A stretch of DNA of 64,000 bases from Corticicoccus populi (GTDB lineage Bacteria > Bacillota > Bacilli > Staphylococcales > Salinicoccaceae). The stretch covers positions 992,001 through 1,056,000 of the forward strand of contig NZ_JBHUOQ010000001.1 of the NCBI RefSeq assembly GCF_042686195.1, read 5' to 3'. This document shows, one piece after another, positions 51,773 through 60,937 of this stretch. The notes under the pieces are model-generated. The model was not told where the DNA came from. It saw only the letters and a list, made by a program, of their open reading frames with translations, and made no database searches. Numbering within the stretch: the stretch's first letter is position 1; each line of letters opens with the position of its first letter. A program made the translations under genes and the position numbers.

Positions 51773-53931
51773 GACGGGATTGCCCCTTCCCACTCACTAT
51801 TTAATGATTCTACAGACCGCTCAATTTCAAAATCCAAAGCCGAAACTCTGAAAGAGTCCTCAGTCAGTCTGCCGATTTCCACTGTGTCCTTAAGCTCAAG
51901 TCCCGCAGGTGCCACAACGATATAGTTCGAAGCCCCTTCTGAGAATAAAAGATCTTTCCGCACATCAATATGCGCCTCTACACCTAAATTGAACTCACTC
52001 GAAAGCTGTGCAAGCTTAACGATCAAGCCGCCGCGGCCGAGTGGTGCAATTTTCTTCACATCACCGTTCACAAGGCTGTCTTTTAAATTCATGCCGCGTG
52101 TATATTCCAGTTCAAGGTCGATATGCCTTGTTGTTTTACGAATCGTATTTTCAAGATGCTTTTCAAGCTGGCTGCCGGCAAATGATGGTGTCAATTCACC
52201 TGTTAAATACAATGCATCACCGGCTTCAATTTTCAAACCGTCCATAAAATGAACATTCTCGATTAAACCGACCATACCGATGACCGGTGTCGGCAGAATC
52301 GCTGCCGTCCTGTTTTCATTATAGAGACTGACATTTCCTGAAACCACCGGTGTGGACAGTGCCCGGCAGGCTTCTGCCATGCCTTTGGTGGACGCATCCA
52401 GCTGATGATAGATTTCCGGCTTCTCAGGAGACCCGTAGTTCAGGCAGTCCGTCATCGCAAGCGGCACCGCACCTGCTGCGACAATACTTCGGAATGTCTG
52501 TGCCACAACTTCTTTACCGCCGTTGTAAGGGTCGGCAGATACATAACGGCTTTTGCCGTCAATTGCGACAGCAATTGCTTTATCTGTCCCTTCCACACGG
52601 ACAACGCCTGCACCGAATCCTGACTTCTGCACAGTATTCGCACCGACCTGATTGTCATACTGCTCATAAATAAATTTCTTATCCGCATGTGTCGGATGTT
52701 TGATTAAATCATCAAATACAGCGTTCAGGTCTTCATTTGAATAATCATCACGCGGGGTGTCTTCTTTCTCTTTCATACCTTCCAGTACATAAACCGGCGC
52801 CTCATCAGAAAGCGGCTGTACTGGAATATCAGCATAGAGTTCATCTTCGTAATATAAAAGGAGACGGTCCGTATCAGTCACTTCACCGATAACTGCACTA
52901 TCGAGTTCCATATCCTCAAATAAATCAAGAAATTTTTGTTCCGTTCCATCTTCAACCACAAGCAGCATACGCTCCTGCGTTTCTGAAAGCATCATTTCAT
53001 AAGGGGAGATACCTTCTTCTCTGACAGGCACCTGGTCCAGATAGAGTGTCATCCCGGACTCACCTTTTGCCGCCATTTCAGAGCTTGATGATGTCAGGCC
53101 GGCTGCGCCCATATCTTGAATACCGACCAGTTCAGGCATGTCTATTGCTTTAAGTGTGGCCTCCATTAACTTCTTGCCGGTAAATGGATCACCGATCTGT
53201 ACCGACGGCCGTCTTGCCTCTGATTCCTCACTCAGTTCTTCAGATGCGAATGTCGCACCGTGAATACCGTCACGTCCGGTTTTCAAACCGACATAAACAA
53301 CCTTGTTGCCAATCCCTTTTGCGGTACCCTTCTGCACTTTATCATGATCGATAATGCCGACACACATTGCGTTAACAAGCGGGTTTCCGTCATATGACGG
53401 ATCAAATTCCACTTCACCTGATACCGTCGGTATACCAATACAGTTGCCGTAACCGCCGATGCCTGCAGTAACACCGCGGAGGAGACGGCGGTTGTTGGCA
53501 TTGGTCAATTCGCCGAATCGGAGTGAATTAAGAAGCGCAATCGGTCTTGCACCGATGGATACAATATCACGGATAATACCGCCGACCCCTGTCGCTGCCC
53601 CCTGATACGGTTCCACTGCGGATGGATGGTTGTGGGATTCCACCTTGAATACAACCGCCTGATTGTCACCGATATCCACTACACCGGCACCTTCGCCTGG
53701 CCCCATCAGCACATGTTCACCGGACGTCGGAAACTGTCCTAAAAATGGTTTTGAATGTTTGTATGAACAGTGTTCACTCCACATGACAGAAAAAATACCG
53801 ATTTCTGTATAATTCGGCTGTCTGCCTAAAATTTCAATGACTTTATCGTATTCTGCATCTGTCAGGCCCATGTCCCGGTAGAGATTCTGCATTTTGATAT
53901 CTTCAACTGACGGTTCAACAAACTTAGTCAT
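51751..53931 (-). CDS. purL: Phosphoribosylformylglycinamidine synthase subunit PurL
   Basis: Small-type PurL that works as a complex with PurQ (glutaminase) and PurS to make FGAM. 726 aa. Motifs: EIGIFSVMWSEHCSYKHSKPFL, ESHNHPSAVEPYQGAATGVGGI, QDMGAAGLTSSSSEMA and MTDCLNYGSPEKPEI. The ATG at 53931 follows GGGAGGC and lies 8 bp inside purQ. Confidence 0.96.
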   Translation of the reverse strand: MTKFVEPSVEDIKMQNLYRDMGLTDAEYDKVIEILGRQPNYTEIGIFSVMWSEHCSYKHSKPFLGQFPTSGEHVLMGPGEGAGVVDIGDNQAVVFKVESHNHPSAVEPYQGAATGVGGIIRDIVSIGARPIALLNSLRFGELTNANNRRLLRGVTAGIGGYGNCIGIPTVSGEVEFDPSYDGNPLVNAMCVGIIDHDKVQKGTAKGIGNKVVYVGLKTGRDGIHGATFASEELSEESEARRPSVQIGDPFTGKKLMEATLKAIDMPELVGIQDMGAAGLTSSSSEMAAKGESGMTLYLDQVPVREEGISPYEMMLSETQERMLLVVEDGTEQKFLDLFEDMELDSAVIGEVTDTDRLLLYYEDELYADIPVQPLSDEAPVYVLEGMKEKEDTPRDDYSNEDLNAVFDDLIKHPTHADKKFIYEQYDNQVGANTVQKSGFGAGVVRVEGTDKAIAVAIDGKSRYVSADPYNGGKEVVAQTFRSIVAAGAVPLAMTDCLNYGSPEKPEIYHQLDASTKGMAEACRALSTPVVSGNVSLYNENRTAAILPTPVIGMVGLIENVHFMDGLKIEAGDALYLTGELTPSFAGSQLEKHLENTIRKTTRHIDLELEYTRGMNLKDSLVNGDVKKIAPLGRGGLIVKLAQLSSEFNLGVEAHIDVRKDLLFSEGASNYIVVAPAGLELKDTVEIGRLTEDSFRVSALDFEIERSVESLNSEWEGAIPSCMKSVD

Positions 53932-54592
53932 TATGTGCCTCCCAATTCGCAAGATTTTCAAATAATTTTAATCCGTCATCACTGCCGAGAAGTGTCTCAA
54001 GCGCACGCTCTGGATGCGGCATCATGCCGAGGACATTGCCTTCTTTGTTGACAATACCGGCGATATCTTTTTTGGAGCCGTTCGGATTGTCATTGTAGGT
54101 AAGTACAATCTGACGGTTTTCTTTAAGCGTTTCATACAGTTCTTCCGTACAGTAATAATGCCCTTCACCATGGGCAATGGGATAAACAACATCTTCTCCC
54201 GCTTCATACCCTGCAGTAAATTTTGTTTCCGTATTGACCACTTTCAACGACTCATTTCTCGAGATAAAAGTATGGCTGTCATTATGAATTAAAGCACCCG
54301 GCAAAAGACCGATTTCTGTTAAAATCTGAAACCCGTTACATATACCGACTACCGGCTTCCCTGCTTCTGCGAACCTTTTTACAGCCTTTGTGATTGGTGC
54401 GACACCTGCCATTGCACCGCTTCTCAAATAATCACCAAATGAAAAACCGCCCGGGATTAATACGCCGTCAAACCCTTCAAGCGATGTTTCCCGGTAATCC
54501 ACGTACTCCGCTTCTGCACCGGCTTTTAAAGCGGCGTTCAGCATATCTCTGTCACAGTTTGAACCTGGAAACTGAATCACTGCAAACTTCAT
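53924..54592 (-). CDS. purQ: Phosphoribosylformylglycinamidine synthase subunit PurQ
   Basis: Class I glutamine amidotransferase supplying ammonia to PurL. 222 aa: VIQFPGSNCDRDM, catalytic Cys in VVGICNGFQIL, and the His/Glu pair in MMPHPERALE. Its ATG overlaps the purS stop by one base. Confidence 0.96.
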   Translation of the reverse strand: MKFAVIQFPGSNCDRDMLNAALKAGAEAEYVDYRETSLEGFDGVLIPGGFSFGDYLRSGAMAGVAPITKAVKRFAEAGKPVVGICNGFQILTEIGLLPGALIHNDSHTFISRNESLKVVNTETKFTAGYEAGEDVVYPIAHGEGHYYCTEELYETLKENRQIVLTYNDNPNGSKKDIAGIVNKEGNVLGMMPHPERALETLLGSDDGLKLFENLANWEAHND

Positions 54593-54846
54593 TATTCGTT
54601 CTCCTCTACAATTTTGTACTCATATGTTTCAATCACTGTATTCGTAAACAAACGCTCTGACAAAGACGCCACAATGTCATCGATTTTTTTGTCATCTGTT
54701 TCATCTATATCAAAATAAAGTACTTTTCCTACACGAATATTGGAAATTTCATCATGTCCGAGCTCTCTGACAGCACGGTCAAGTGCCTCCCCTTGAGTAT
54801 CCAGTACCTGTTTTTGCAGTGTGACAATCAGTTCGATTTTTTTCAT
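54592..54846 (-). CDS. purS: Phosphoribosylformylglycinamidine synthase subunit PurS
   Basis: 84-aa assembly subunit of the PurLQS complex. Family signatures: VTLQKQVLDTQGEALDRAVRELGHDEISNIRVGKVLYFDID. Overlaps purC and purQ by one base each, so the three are translationally coupled. Confidence 0.95.
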   Translation of the reverse strand: MKKIELIVTLQKQVLDTQGEALDRAVRELGHDEISNIRVGKVLYFDIDETDDKKIDDIVASLSERLFTNTVIETYEYKIVEENE

Positions 54847-55550
54847 TATTTCGTTTCCTCCAGTTTGTTGTAGAATCTTTCGTAAGTATCAATCAGTGAT
54901 CCTGTATCCTCACGGTATACATCTTTATCAAAATTTTCATTGGTATCTTTATCCCACAATCTGCACGTGTCCGGTGAAATTTCATCGGCAAGGAGAATGT
55001 TCCCTCTTTCATCACGGCCGAACTCAAGTTTAAAATCAACGAGCTTCAAATTCATCTGCCCCATCACATCAATCAATGTCGAATTCACACGGCGGGCATT
55101 GTTTTTCAGCGTATCGATTTCATCCTGTGATGCGATGTCGAGAAGTTTGATATGGTCTTCTGTCAGAATCGGATCATTTAACGCATCCTCTTTCAAATAA
55201 AATTCGACGAGCGGCGGTACAAACTCAGTCTCTTTTTCAAAACCGAGGCGCTTCACAATACTGCCGGCAGCAATATTTCTCACTACTACTTCAAGCGGGA
55301 TAATCGATACTTTTTTCACACGCTGCCTGGTCTCACTGACACGTCCGATAAAATGAGAAGGGATTCCCTTCTCTTCAAGACGCATAAAAATTTCAGAGGA
55401 TATTAAATTATTCAGCCGCCCTTTCCCCGTCATAAAATCATGTTTTGCTCCGTTTCCTGCGGTGACCTCATCTTTATACTCAATTTCCAGAATAAACGGA
55501 TCTTCTGTTGTAGAGACTGTCTTTGCCTTGCCTTCATACAAAACTGTCAT
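54846..55550 (-). CDS. purC: Phosphoribosylaminoimidazole-succinocarboxamide synthase (SAICAR synthetase)
   Basis: ATP-dependent ligase joining CAIR and aspartate. 234 aa: LYEGKAKTV, KDEVTAGNGAK, the substrate segment PLEVVVRNIAAGS and LVDFKLEFG...LADEISPDTCRLWD. Two bases after purK. Confidence 0.96.
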   Translation of the reverse strand: MTVLYEGKAKTVSTTEDPFILEIEYKDEVTAGNGAKHDFMTGKGRLNNLISSEIFMRLEEKGIPSHFIGRVSETRQRVKKVSIIPLEVVVRNIAAGSIVKRLGFEKETEFVPPLVEFYLKEDALNDPILTEDHIKLLDIASQDEIDTLKNNARRVNSTLIDVMGQMNLKLVDFKLEFGRDERGNILLADEISPDTCRLWDKDTNENFDKDVYREDTGSLIDTYERFYNKLEETK

Positions 55551-55552
55551 CT

Positions 55553-56680
55553 TCAGGACTCCTTCTCAAAATCAGCTTTTATTTCTTTTAGTGTTTCTTC
55601 AACATTGTCTGTAAGTATCGTCACATGTCCCATTTTTCTTTCCGGTTTTCGTTCAGTTTTCCCATACAAATGAACGTGCCAATCCGGATAATCGAATAAA
55701 GTGTCATCCAGACGGTCAAGGTCCACACCAAGAAGATTCATCATCACTGCATCCTGGTGCTGATAGACTTCAGGCATCGGCTGGTTCGCGATTGACAAAA
55801 TATGTGCATCAAACTGACTGATATTACAGGATTCAATAGTATGGTGGGCGGAATTATGCGGCCGCGGTGCAATTTCATTCACATAAAGTTTTCCTGCTTT
55901 ATCAATGAAAAATTCCACTGTAAATACACCGGCGAAATGAAGTGCCTCCATAATCTTATGCACTTCTTCTGTGGCAGATGCCGTGTAATCAAGACGTGAC
56001 GGTGCAATGGTACGGTATAAAATCTGATTACGGTGCAGGTTTTCCTGAAGCGGAAAAATGATAACCTGACCTTCTGCAGAACGGGCTGCGGTCAGGGAAA
56101 CTTCACGTTCTAGATCGATATATTTCTCCACAATAAAATCTGCATCCTGAAACGGAATATTCAAATCTTCCAGTGTTTCATCTGAATCAATGTAATACTG
56201 GCCTTTTCCGTCATAGCCGCCTGTTGAAGTTTTAACGATGACCGGGTAACCATGTTCAGAAATGAATGACTGAATGTCTGCATCGTGGTATACATTTTCA
56301 AACGGTACGACTGTGGCACCTCCTTGTTTAACTGCATTTTTTTCTGATTCCCGGTTTTGAAGAGTGAGTACTGTTTCAGCACCCTGGGGGACATAATAAT
56401 CACTGACAAGTTCTCTTAAAATATGTGCATCTATATTTTCAAATTCATATGTGAGGACGTCGGACACCTCTGCGAGCTGTTTCAGTGCATCTTCATCACT
56501 GAAATCAGCCTGTATAAACGTGTGGCATACAGCGCCTGCCGGTGCATCTTCTGCCGGATCCAGCACTGCTGTTTTGTAACCCATTCTAAGTGCACTTTGT
56601 GCAAGCATTTTTCCAAGCTGGCCGCCGCCGATAATTCCAATGGTCGCGCCCGGGTAAATTCGTTTAGCTGTTGAGGTCAT
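55553..56680 (-). CDS. purK: 5-(carboxyamino)imidazole ribonucleotide synthase
   Basis: ATP-grasp enzyme carboxylating AIR on the amino group. 375 aa: N-terminal TIGIIGGGQLGKMLAQSALRMG, ATP-binding VIVKTSTGGYDGKGQYYI and the C-terminal NEIAPRPHNSAHHTIESCNISQFDAH. The start overlaps purE by 17 bp. Confidence 0.96.
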   Translation of the reverse strand: MTSTAKRIYPGATIGIIGGGQLGKMLAQSALRMGYKTAVLDPAEDAPAGAVCHTFIQADFSDEDALKQLAEVSDVLTYEFENIDAHILRELVSDYYVPQGAETVLTLQNRESEKNAVKQGGATVVPFENVYHDADIQSFISEHGYPVIVKTSTGGYDGKGQYYIDSDETLEDLNIPFQDADFIVEKYIDLEREVSLTAARSAEGQVIIFPLQENLHRNQILYRTIAPSRLDYTASATEEVHKIMEALHFAGVFTVEFFIDKAGKLYVNEIAPRPHNSAHHTIESCNISQFDAHILSIANQPMPEVYQHQDAVMMNLLGVDLDRLDDTLFDYPDWHVHLYGKTERKPERKMGHVTILTDNVEETLKEIKADFEKES

Positions 56681-57149
56681 TCTGCATATCCTCCACTTTC
56701 TGTTCTAATGATGATGTATAGTCTAAAAGTTTCTGATAAATTTCTTCATTGTTTACAGCGAGTATTCTTGCAGCAAGTATTCCGGCGTTTTTAGCCCCTG
56801 CATCCCCGATAGCAGTCGTTGCTACAGGAATTCCACCCGGCATCTGTGCAATAGATAGAAGGGAATCAAGACCGTTCAATGCCTTAGACTGAATCGGCAC
56901 ACCAATGACAGGAACATTTGTCATTGATGCTGTCATACCAGGAAGGTGTGCAGCACCTCCGGCACCTGCAATAATCACATCGATACCGTTATTCTTTGCC
57001 TCTTTCGCATAATCAAACATCATTTCAGGTGTGCGGTGGGCACTGACCACCTTTTTTTCATAGGAAATATTAAACATATCCAGCATATCAGCAGCATGTT
57101 TCATCGTCGGCCAATCAGAAGAGCTGCCCATAATAATTCCAACTGTCAT
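56664..57149 (-). CDS. purE: N5-carboxyaminoimidazole ribonucleotide mutase
   Basis: Moves the carboxyl group of N5-CAIR to C4, giving CAIR. 161 aa: VGIIMGSSSDWPTMKHAA, VVSAHRTPEMMFDYA, AGAGGAAHLPGM and VIGVPI. First gene of the operon; ATG after TAGGAGGATTG. The leader is short, about 30 nt, with no room for the guanine riboswitch seen in Bacillus, so control is likely by PurR. Confidence 0.96.
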   Translation of the reverse strand: MTVGIIMGSSSDWPTMKHAADMLDMFNISYEKKVVSAHRTPEMMFDYAKEAKNNGIDVIIAGAGGAAHLPGMTASMTNVPVIGVPIQSKALNGLDSLLSIAQMPGGIPVATTAIGDAGAKNAGILAARILAVNNEEIYQKLLDYTSSLEQKVEDMQNDLNS

Positions 57150-57184
57150 TACAATCCTCCTAAACGACTTGTATTTTCATCTAT

Positions 57185-57213
57185 ATCTTAGCAGTGGAAA
57201 ATCAATTAATCAA
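57185..57213 (-). promoter_or_regulatory. Promoter of the pur operon
   Basis: Minus strand: TTGATT (57213-57208), a 17-bp spacer, then TAAGAT (57190-57185), start about 57178. Confidence 0.55.
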
Positions 57214-57216
57214 TCA

Positions 57217-57270
57217 AATAACGAACATTTAATTTATTATTTAAAATAAAGTTTGTATTTACGAACAATA
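57217..57270. promoter_or_regulatory. PurR box cluster between purE and folD
   Basis: PurR of Firmicutes binds pairs of boxes with a CGAAC core. Here CGAAC occurs at 57222-57226 and 57262-57266, with an inverted near-copy GTTTG at 57251-57255 between them. The first box sits just upstream of the purE -35. Placement between divergent purE and folD suits shared repression of both. Confidence 0.55.
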
Positions 57271-57401
57271 CAGCAGTAAACTACCACCAATTGTACGTAT
57301 AATAAATTATTATAATTTTATGAACAATGATAGGAATTCTGGAAAAATAATATCAATTGTTGGATAATAGAGATGGAAGTTTATTTCTAGGAGGAAGAAA
57401 C

Positions 57402-58253
57402 ATGACAGCAGAACTATTGAACGGCCGTGAAATCGCAAAAGAATACCGCGATGGGCTCGCGGCTGAAGTTGAAGTTTTAAAATCCAAAGGTATTACACCG
57501 AACTTAACAGTTGTCATCGTCGGCAATGACGGGGCATCACTCAGTTATGTAAAATCTAAAAATAAAGCAGCTGAAAAAATAGGCCTCGCCTCAAACATCA
57601 TCCATCTGGATGAAGATACTTCAGAAGAAGAGCTGCTTAAAGAAATCAAAAAATTAAATTCAGATTATGATGTTCACGGTATACTTGTGCAGGTGCCGCT
57701 TCCTGAGCAGATTGATGAAAACAAAGTTCTCGAAGCCATTGCACCTCAAAAAGATGTCGACGGCTTCAGCCCGGTTAATATCGGACGACTGTACACCGGC
57801 CAGCAAACTTTTGCACCGTGTACGCCCCTCGGCATCATGGAATTATTAAAGCACACCGGTGATATTGCAGGTAAAGATATCGCTGTCATCGGGCGCTCGC
57901 ATATCGTTGGTCAGCCGCTCGCAAGACTATTGTCGGACGCGGACGCGACTGTCACTTTAATGCATTCCAAAACAGAGAATTTAGTTGATAAACTAAAACA
58001 GTATGATGTTGTTATCAGTGCTGTAGGACGTCCAGGACTTGTACACGGTGAACATCTTAAAGAAGGTGCAGTCGTGATTGATGTCGGCAATACCGCGGTA
58101 GAAGGAAAACTCATCGGCGATGTTGACTTTGAATCCGCTTCGAAAGTGGCAGGCTACATTACCCCTGTACCCGGCGGTGTCGGTCCTATGACAATTACAA
58201 TGGTACTGAATAATACAGTTGTTGCAGCTAAAAGAAAAATCGGGCTGAAATAA
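57402..58253 (+). CDS. folD: Methylenetetrahydrofolate dehydrogenase/methenyltetrahydrofolate cyclohydrolase
   Basis: Makes 10-formyl-THF, the formyl donor for PurN and PurH. 283 aa: the catalytic Lys lies in SYVKSKNKAAEKIGL, followed by VHGILVQVPLPEQI, PQKDVDGFSPVNIGRL, the NADP loop VIGRSHIVGQPLA and PGGVGPMTITMVLNN. I chose the ATG at 57402 after TAGGAGGAAG; an in-frame start 15 codons earlier would span that site. Divergent from purE with shared PurR-like boxes. Confidence 0.96.
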   Translation: MTAELLNGREIAKEYRDGLAAEVEVLKSKGITPNLTVVIVGNDGASLSYVKSKNKAAEKIGLASNIIHLDEDTSEEELLKEIKKLNSDYDVHGILVQVPLPEQIDENKVLEAIAPQKDVDGFSPVNIGRLYTGQQTFAPCTPLGIMELLKHTGDIAGKDIAVIGRSHIVGQPLARLLSDADATVTLMHSKTENLVDKLKQYDVVISAVGRPGLVHGEHLKEGAVVIDVGNTAVEGKLIGDVDFESASKVAGYITPVPGGVGPMTITMVLNNTVVAAKRKIGLK

Positions 58254-58257
58254 AAAT

Positions 58258-58306
58258 ACAGCCGGGACATTTCATGAATAATCATGGGTGTCCCGGCTGT
58301 TATTTT
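58258..58306 (+). terminator. Terminator after folD
   Basis: ACAGCCGGGACA (58258-58269) pairs perfectly with TGTCCCGGCTGT (58289-58300), then TATTTTAGTTT. Confidence 0.8.
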
Positions 58307-58324
58307 AGTTTATAATGACTTAAT

Positions 58325-58513
58325 TTAGAAACCGATAATCAAAAATAAAATGCTTAACCCTGAACTGACAATTAAAGATTCTTTGACACTTTTTTTAATA
58401 TTGTATCTTTCTTTATTCAGCACAATCATCAAACCGTAAAATACCGTATTGATAAAGAAACAGACTAAAAATAAACTGATAAACAAAAATAAAAACATCA
58501 ATCCATCAGACAC
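58325..58513 (-). CDS. Small two-helix membrane protein
   Basis: 62 aa with an N-terminal hydrophobic helix (about 5-30) and a C-terminal one (about 46-61) joined by a basic stretch (NKERYNIKKSVKE). The start is a GTG at 58513, eight bases after AGGAGG, which is a strong ribosome site and the main reason to accept the gene. Unknown function; no family recognised. Downstream of the antiporter gene on the same strand, converging on folD. Confidence 0.6.
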   Translation of the reverse strand: MSDGLMFLFLFISLFLVCFFINTVFYGLMIVLNKERYNIKKSVKESLIVSSGLSILFLIIGF

Positions 58514-58562
58514 TTGTCCATCCTCCTCTTCTCAACAGCTGTTTCATCCATCCTACAAATCA

Positions 58563-59525
58563 TCAGCCTCTTAATATGATATAAACCAGATAGACGATAT
58601 ATATTAAAATAAGAAATGTACCTTCTACTCTTCCAAGTTTGTAACCCGTTCTTGACAGAATATACACAATCACACTAATGACGATTAATATTACTGCATC
58701 AATCATCAATGACGGTACTACAAGTAAAGGCATAATGACAGCCGACAAACCTGTCACAAAGAAGATATTAAAAATATTTGAACCAATCAAATTACCGACC
58801 GCCATTGATGCCTGGCCTTTTCTTGCCGCAGCAACAGAAGTCACGAGTTCCGGCAGTGAAGTACCTATCGCAACAATAGTCAGTCCGACTAATGCCTGGC
58901 TCATACCGAGCGCAATCGCAATCTCTGTGGCACTGTTCACAACCAGGTCCCCGCCGAAAATAATTGCGGCAAGCCCGAGGATTAAAATAACAATCAACTG
59001 CCACCACGGCTTATCATTTTCAATATCCGCTGCAGCTGCCTCTTTGTCCATCGTTGCCCCTCTGGAACGCAGTGCTTTCATAAAAACATATATTAAGAAT
59101 ACCGCAAAGAATAACAGTATCACCACACCGTCCGCCCTGCCGACAATGTGATCTCCGTATGTCCAGAATCCACCTGCAAGAATAAACAGCAGCACAGCTG
59201 TAAAAATCGAAATGACAACGTCCTTATTTACAGTATCACGGTCCATAATAATCGGTGATACCAGTACTGTCACACCAAGAAGCAGTGTAATATTTACAAT
59301 GTTACTGCCGACAATGTTACCTACTACAAGGTCACCATTTCCATCAAGCGCCGCGATAATACTGACTACCGCTTCCGGCGCACTGGTACCAAATGCCACA
59401 ATGGTCAGGCCTACAATCAATGGTGATACATGGAGCTTTCTCGCAATTGTAGATGCACTGTCTACAAAGTAATCCGCTCCTTTAATTAATAATATAAATC
59501 CGACAATAAGCCACACATAAACCAA
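58563..59525 (-). CDS. yrbG: Calcium/sodium (K-dependent) antiporter, CaCA family
   Basis: 320-aa membrane exchanger with about ten helices built as two inverted repeats. The alpha repeats carry VAFGTSAPEAVVS with GNIVGSNIVNITLLLG, and VAIGTSLPELVTS with GNLIGSNIFNIFFVTG, with the conserved acidic residues. Between them is an acidic cytoplasmic loop (about 140-170). YrbG-type proteins exchange Ca2+ for Na+; direction and ion cannot be proven from sequence. Confidence 0.9.
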   Translation of the reverse strand: MVYVWLIVGFILLIKGADYFVDSASTIARKLHVSPLIVGLTIVAFGTSAPEAVVSIIAALDGNGDLVVGNIVGSNIVNITLLLGVTVLVSPIIMDRDTVNKDVVISIFTAVLLFILAGGFWTYGDHIVGRADGVVILLFFAVFLIYVFMKALRSRGATMDKEAAAADIENDKPWWQLIVILILGLAAIIFGGDLVVNSATEIAIALGMSQALVGLTIVAIGTSLPELVTSVAAARKGQASMAVGNLIGSNIFNIFFVTGLSAVIMPLLVVPSLMIDAVILIVISVIVYILSRTGYKLGRVEGTFLILIYIVYLVYIILRG

Positions 59526-59606
59526 TCTATCATCCTTCCGTACTAACTTCTGTTATAGACTCCCTCCCATTATAATATAATTTAAACTTTTTATCCCTTT
59601 ATAAAG

Positions 59607-59640
59607 AAAATCCTGTTTCAAAAATTTGAAACAGAATTTT
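59607..59640 (-). terminator. Terminator of hmp
   Basis: CTGTTTCAAA (59613-59622) pairs with TTTGAAACAG (59625-59634); on the minus strand GATTTTCTTT follows. It lies just after the hmp stop. Confidence 0.75.
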
Positions 59641-59647
59641 CCCATAT

Positions 59648-60775
59648 TCAGCCCGCGAGACTCATTTTTGGTCCAAACGGCTCATAGTGGATATTTGATT
59701 CTTCAAAACCGGAGTCTTTTAAAATATTAATCATGGCATCCATAAAGTGCATCGATCCGCAGATATATACTTCCCGGTCCAGATAATCTTTAAAATCATC
59801 ATGGACTAAAAATCCATCCGGATGTGTTAATTTCACATGCACGTCCATATTATTTTTCAATGCTTCCATTTCTTCTTTAAACGGCTGGTGGCTTTCATCC
59901 AGTGCACTGTACAACAGTGCAGCATCCACATTGTTTACTGCAGCTTCTTCAGCCATCGCCATAATCGGTGTTGCGCCGACACCGCCTGCAACAAATAATA
60001 TTTTCTCATGTCCCTGATCCACAGTGAAGTCACCGGCAGGTGCACTGATTTGAATTGTATCCATCTCACCGACTTCATCATGCATATAGTTTGAAACAAC
60101 ACCGCGGGTATCCCCCGCCCCTTCACGTTTCACCGCAAACTGAAGTCCGTTTGAAGTATCTGCTGAACAAATTGAATAATGCCGGAGTGCTTCATTCGGA
60201 TAATGTTCAGGTTTTACTTTAACGGTAATGTACTGCCCCGCCCGGTAATCAAGCGGCAGATTTTTATTTTCAACTGTAAATCTGACTATGTCATCTGACA
60301 ACTGTTCTTTTTTTGTCACTTTAAATTCCTGGAAACCTTCCCATGCACTCTCTTCATACATGTCTTCTTCGACATCGATAAACACACTTGCAAGCTCACC
60401 ATAATATTCTTCCCATGCGTCCATAATTTCAGGTGTTGCCGCTTCTCCAAGCACCTCTTTAATCGCAATCAGCAGGTTCTCACCCACAATTGGATAATGT
60501 TCAGGTTTCACATTCAATGCACGGTGTTTATGACCGATACCGATTACTGCCGGTGTCAATACCTCCAGATGATCAATGTGTTCTGCTGCCTTAAGAACGG
60601 TATTCGCGAGTGCTTTCGGCTGATTACCCACTTTCTGATTGGTCTGATTAAACATATTCAACAGTTCCGGGTGCGCTTTGAACATATTTTGATAGAAATA
60701 AGTCGTAATCGTTTCACCGTGTTCTTTTAATACCGGAACGGTCTGTTTAATAATTTCCTTTTTGTTTTTATTCAT
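59648..60775 (-). CDS. hmp: Flavohemoprotein (nitric oxide dioxygenase)
   Basis: Detoxifies NO to nitrate using O2 and NAD(P)H. 375 aa: globin domain with distal-pocket Tyr28 and Gln52 and proximal His84 (GHKHRALNVKPEHY); FAD domain from about 145 with RHYSICSAD; NAD domain with FVAGGVGATPIMAMAEEA. The ATG at 60775 follows AGAGGGGTT. Divergent from nsrR, with an NsrR-type dyad over its predicted start site, so NO-induced expression is expected. Confidence 0.95.
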   Translation of the reverse strand: MNKNKKEIIKQTVPVLKEHGETITTYFYQNMFKAHPELLNMFNQTNQKVGNQPKALANTVLKAAEHIDHLEVLTPAVIGIGHKHRALNVKPEHYPIVGENLLIAIKEVLGEAATPEIMDAWEEYYGELASVFIDVEEDMYEESAWEGFQEFKVTKKEQLSDDIVRFTVENKNLPLDYRAGQYITVKVKPEHYPNEALRHYSICSADTSNGLQFAVKREGAGDTRGVVSNYMHDEVGEMDTIQISAPAGDFTVDQGHEKILFVAGGVGATPIMAMAEEAAVNNVDAALLYSALDESHQPFKEEMEALKNNMDVHVKLTHPDGFLVHDDFKDYLDREVYICGSMHFMDAMINILKDSGFEESNIHYEPFGPKMSLAG

Positions 60776-60793
60776 AATATAACCCCTCTCATT

Positions 60794-60818
60794 AAATATG
60801 CATTTAATATACATCTTT
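60794..60818. promoter_or_regulatory. NsrR operator upstream of hmp
   Basis: 25-bp dyad, AAATATGCATTT followed by AATATACATCTTT, close to the AAGATGCATTT-type inverted repeat recognised by NsrR. It covers the predicted hmp transcription start, where a bound repressor would block initiation. Confidence 0.65.
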
Positions 60819-60819
60819 A

Positions 60820-60848
60820 ATTTTATACATATTCCTTGTTCATATCAA
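60820..60848 (-). promoter_or_regulatory. Promoter of hmp
   Basis: Minus strand: TTGATA (60848-60843), a 17-bp spacer, then TAAAAT (60825-60820), start about 60813 inside the NsrR dyad. Confidence 0.6.
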
Positions 60849-60887
60849 TGCTTATGTTTATTTTTTCACAAAATATTCACTAATCAG

Positions 60888-60916
60888 TTCCCAAGTATTT
60901 CAATGCATTGTATAAT
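60888..60916 (+). promoter_or_regulatory. Promoter of nsrR
   Basis: TTCCCA (60888-60893), a 17-bp spacer, then a perfect TATAAT (60911-60916), 22 bp before the nsrR start. Confidence 0.5.
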
Positions 60917-60937
60917 GAAGAGAAGGAGTTGAATTTG

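Noticed and set aside
58678..59151. 157-codon open frame antisense to the CaCA antiporter gene
   Set aside because: Mirror of a membrane-protein gene; no ribosome site; the antiporter motifs fix the coding strand.
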